Shown here piece by piece: positions 62,290-64,000 of a DNA stretch of 64,000 nt (positions are counted from its first letter, which is position 1; the number at the start of each line of letters is the position of its first letter). Made by a program: the position numbers and the translations under genes. The notes beneath the pieces are model-generated. The model saw only the letters and a program-made list of their open reading frames with translations. It had not been told where the DNA came from and searched no databases. This stretch comes from Paralvinella palmiformis (Eukaryota > Annelida > Polychaeta > Terebellida > Alvinellidae): assembly GCA_025642065.1 (NCBI GenBank), contig JAODUP010000141.1, forward strand, positions 540,001-604,000. The letters run 5' to 3'.

Positions 62290-63010
62290 CTATGATTAGA
62301 AGACATGGTGGTTACGGTTTGTTCGATTTAAGATTATTTATGGTGATTGAACTGTCGTCGGATCACGTCCTGCTGCAATTTGTGTCTGGGGGTGATGAGT
62401 GTTTCATCCACCGGTCGAAGACTTTAAAGCAATTTCCAAAGTGAACATAGTGCCACATGTCTCTTAATGTGTAAAGGTGGTGTATTACTATTTGGTATAT
62501 TGCTATGGTAACTAATGACGTATTGAGATGTTTCGATATATCGGATAATTCGACATATATCTGCTAAACAATGTGTCTGGATGATCGAAGTCCGATTGTA
62601 CGGTATACAGTTATATATTCGTCACATCAGACTTGTGGTGTATACAATCTGCACATGTGCATCTCTGCCAAACAGGATCATGAGAGATCAGGAGTGTGCA
62701 ATGTTTGACATTGGTATCTGTGGTATTATTATTATTGTTGTTGTTCTTGTTGTCTCAAACGCGATCAATACAGTTGATAATTAGACATATACTTTCCAGA
62801 TTAACATATCTTTTATCGTATGCCTAGAGGAACTAATATTATATTTAAATGAACCATTCCCACTAATTTATAAATACACCTTACCTGTTGTGTGACTTTC
62901 GTCATCGGATGAGGTCGATCCATGTCAATCCTCGATTCGTTGAAGTTGTTCAATCGAGTTTCATTCCGAAACCTTTCATATTGATTACGTCCTCCGTCAA
63001 GTTGATCCAT
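61948..63010 (-). CDS. CD225/dispanin family small membrane protein (two coding exons)
   Basis: Seen: exon A (63010-62885) starts at an ATG in good context (ACCATGG) and ends CAACAG before GTAAGG, phase 0; exon B (62289-61948) follows an ATCATAG acceptor and ends in TAA. The 155-residue product has a polar N-terminal half rich in Asn/Arg, then two hydrophobic segments, residues about 66-95 and 112-137, joined by a basic loop (KKFARSKSKRS). The first contains SLFCC followed by FGLVA, the hallmark of the CD225 domain, where the Cys pair is palmitoylated in IFITM proteins. Known: the family includes IFITM, PRRT and SynDIG proteins, with an intramembrane first helix and a spanning second helix. 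Inference: a membrane-shaping or trafficking protein; the subfamily cannot be fixed from sequence. It converges on the THSD7 gene about 10 kb away, with no evident link. Confidence 0.88.
62290..62884 (-). other. Dispanin intron
   Basis: A 595-base GT-AG intron. It contains a short (ATT)n/(GTT)n stretch at 62728-62755 and no other recognisable feature. Confidence 0.75.
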
Positions 63011-63037
63011 AATGGTAAATAGATTGTAGCTTTATGA
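62885..63037 (-). CDS. Dispanin exon A with probable 5' UTR
   Basis: Coding part 63010-62885 gives 42 residues. Upstream of the ATG a TTGTTTTCAG acceptor-like site ends at 63038, suggesting that the exon starts at 63037 and that a non-coding first exon lies at higher coordinates. That leader exon was not identified. Confidence 0.75.
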
Positions 63038-63511
63038 CTGAAAACAAGAATTGGTGATATTTCAATAAGACGTATGATTGATCGATTGTTTGCTTGTTTA
63101 GCTTTGTCAATGGCTATTCTGGGTCACATTGTCGATTTCTTGGTGAAACATCCCACAAACACGGGCATATTAGCTGCATTCAACACACAGTCTGTATGTT
63201 TCTATCGCAATCCAGCGCTATTGGCACACACAATAATAAGATGCATTTAAAAAACGATGAGAAATTTGAACAATCAACGTTATTTACAGGTGAAAACAAA
63301 CTTGAACAGGTGAATTTTTAGAACAGCTTTTAATTTCTCAAGAAACGACGCACTTCTATTTGTTGCTAACACATTGTTACACAATATGAAGGAAGGGGGT
63401 ACTACTGCACTAAATGGGCTAACAAAGATATGACATAGTCGCCTAATATATTCAACCTTAGAAGCTTAATTAATAATATCAAAAAATATATCATAGTATT
63501 TATATCTGGAC

Positions 63512-63545
<34 letters not shown>

Positions 63546-64000
63546 CATACTTGAACAAGGTTTTATATCAGTTATAACTATTATATAAAGACAAGGTTAC
63601 GAAGACGAAGTTTTCTCTTAGACAATCATCAACGTTGAAGCTGATGTCTGCTTATTGGCTGTTAGTTATTATACAATGTACTTCCTTCCTGATGCCTAAT
63701 ATTTTACTGTTCCATAATTATACTCTTGGAAACCGCAGGTATTATATAATCCATTTTCAGATTTATATATTGTATGATACTTACTGTGGCTGAACTGAAA
63801 CTTTGTTTGGTCATATACCTCTGACCGTAGACTGGCCTACCAATGCCTGAAAGGTGCTTCATTTCTCACATGGTCACATTACCTACGTGGCCATGTAGTA
63901 AATACGACACTGACTTGTGAATCAGATACCCGAAGATAGATGGATATTAATATATGTGTCAGTATATACTGGTAATGCACATGGGGAGGTAAAAGTTTCC
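63038..64000. other. Upstream region of the dispanin gene
   Basis: Intron or promoter sequence upstream of exon A. It contains a (TA)n run at 63512-63543. No coding exon, TATA box or leader exon can be fixed here. Confidence 0.5.

Overview
This is a window of animal nuclear DNA: genes are split by GT-AG introns, and the rest is crowded with microsatellites, minisatellites and tRNA-derived short interspersed elements (SINEs). The protein types and the repeat style suggest a marine invertebrate, probably a lophotrochozoan such as a mollusc. That is an inference from style, not a species call. Nothing prokaryotic, viral or CRISPR-like was seen.

The main gene is on the + strand. It is an orthologue of the thrombospondin type-1 (TSP1) transmembrane protein THSD7 (THSD7A/THSD7B in vertebrates). 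I traced 23 coding exons from 2710 to 51162. Every junction is GT-AG, codon phase is kept at every junction, and the joined reading frame is 1,524 residues ending in TGA. The segment with the signal peptide and the first residues of module 1 lies 5' of 2710 and was not found. The encoded protein has 22 TSP1-type modules in the same order as vertebrate THSD7A, then a cysteine-rich segment, one membrane helix and a cytoplasmic tail of about 55 residues.

Layout: 1-2709 is 5' flank or first intron, with one doubtful exon-like stretch at 885-1017. Exon 1 is at 2710-3445. A 21.7 kb intron (3446-25167) follows, holding most of the tandem repeats, CpG-rich patches and a transposon-like element. Exons 2-19 are compact (25168-41520). 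A 6.3 kb intron (41521-47796) precedes the four C-terminal exons (47797-51162), and a polyadenylation signal lies near 51700. From about 51.7 to 61.7 kb I see no supportable gene.

The second gene is on the - strand (61948-63010). It is a small two-exon protein of 155 residues with a CD225/dispanin-type double membrane segment, the fold shared by IFITM and PRRT/SynDIG proteins. The two genes converge and share no visible functional link.

The repeats include a tRNA-derived SINE family with at least nine copies, a second SINE-like family, an unnamed dispersed repeat in three copies, a probable pogo/Tigger-type non-autonomous DNA transposon with terminal inverted repeats, and several minisatellites whose units keep frames open and so create spurious long ORFs.
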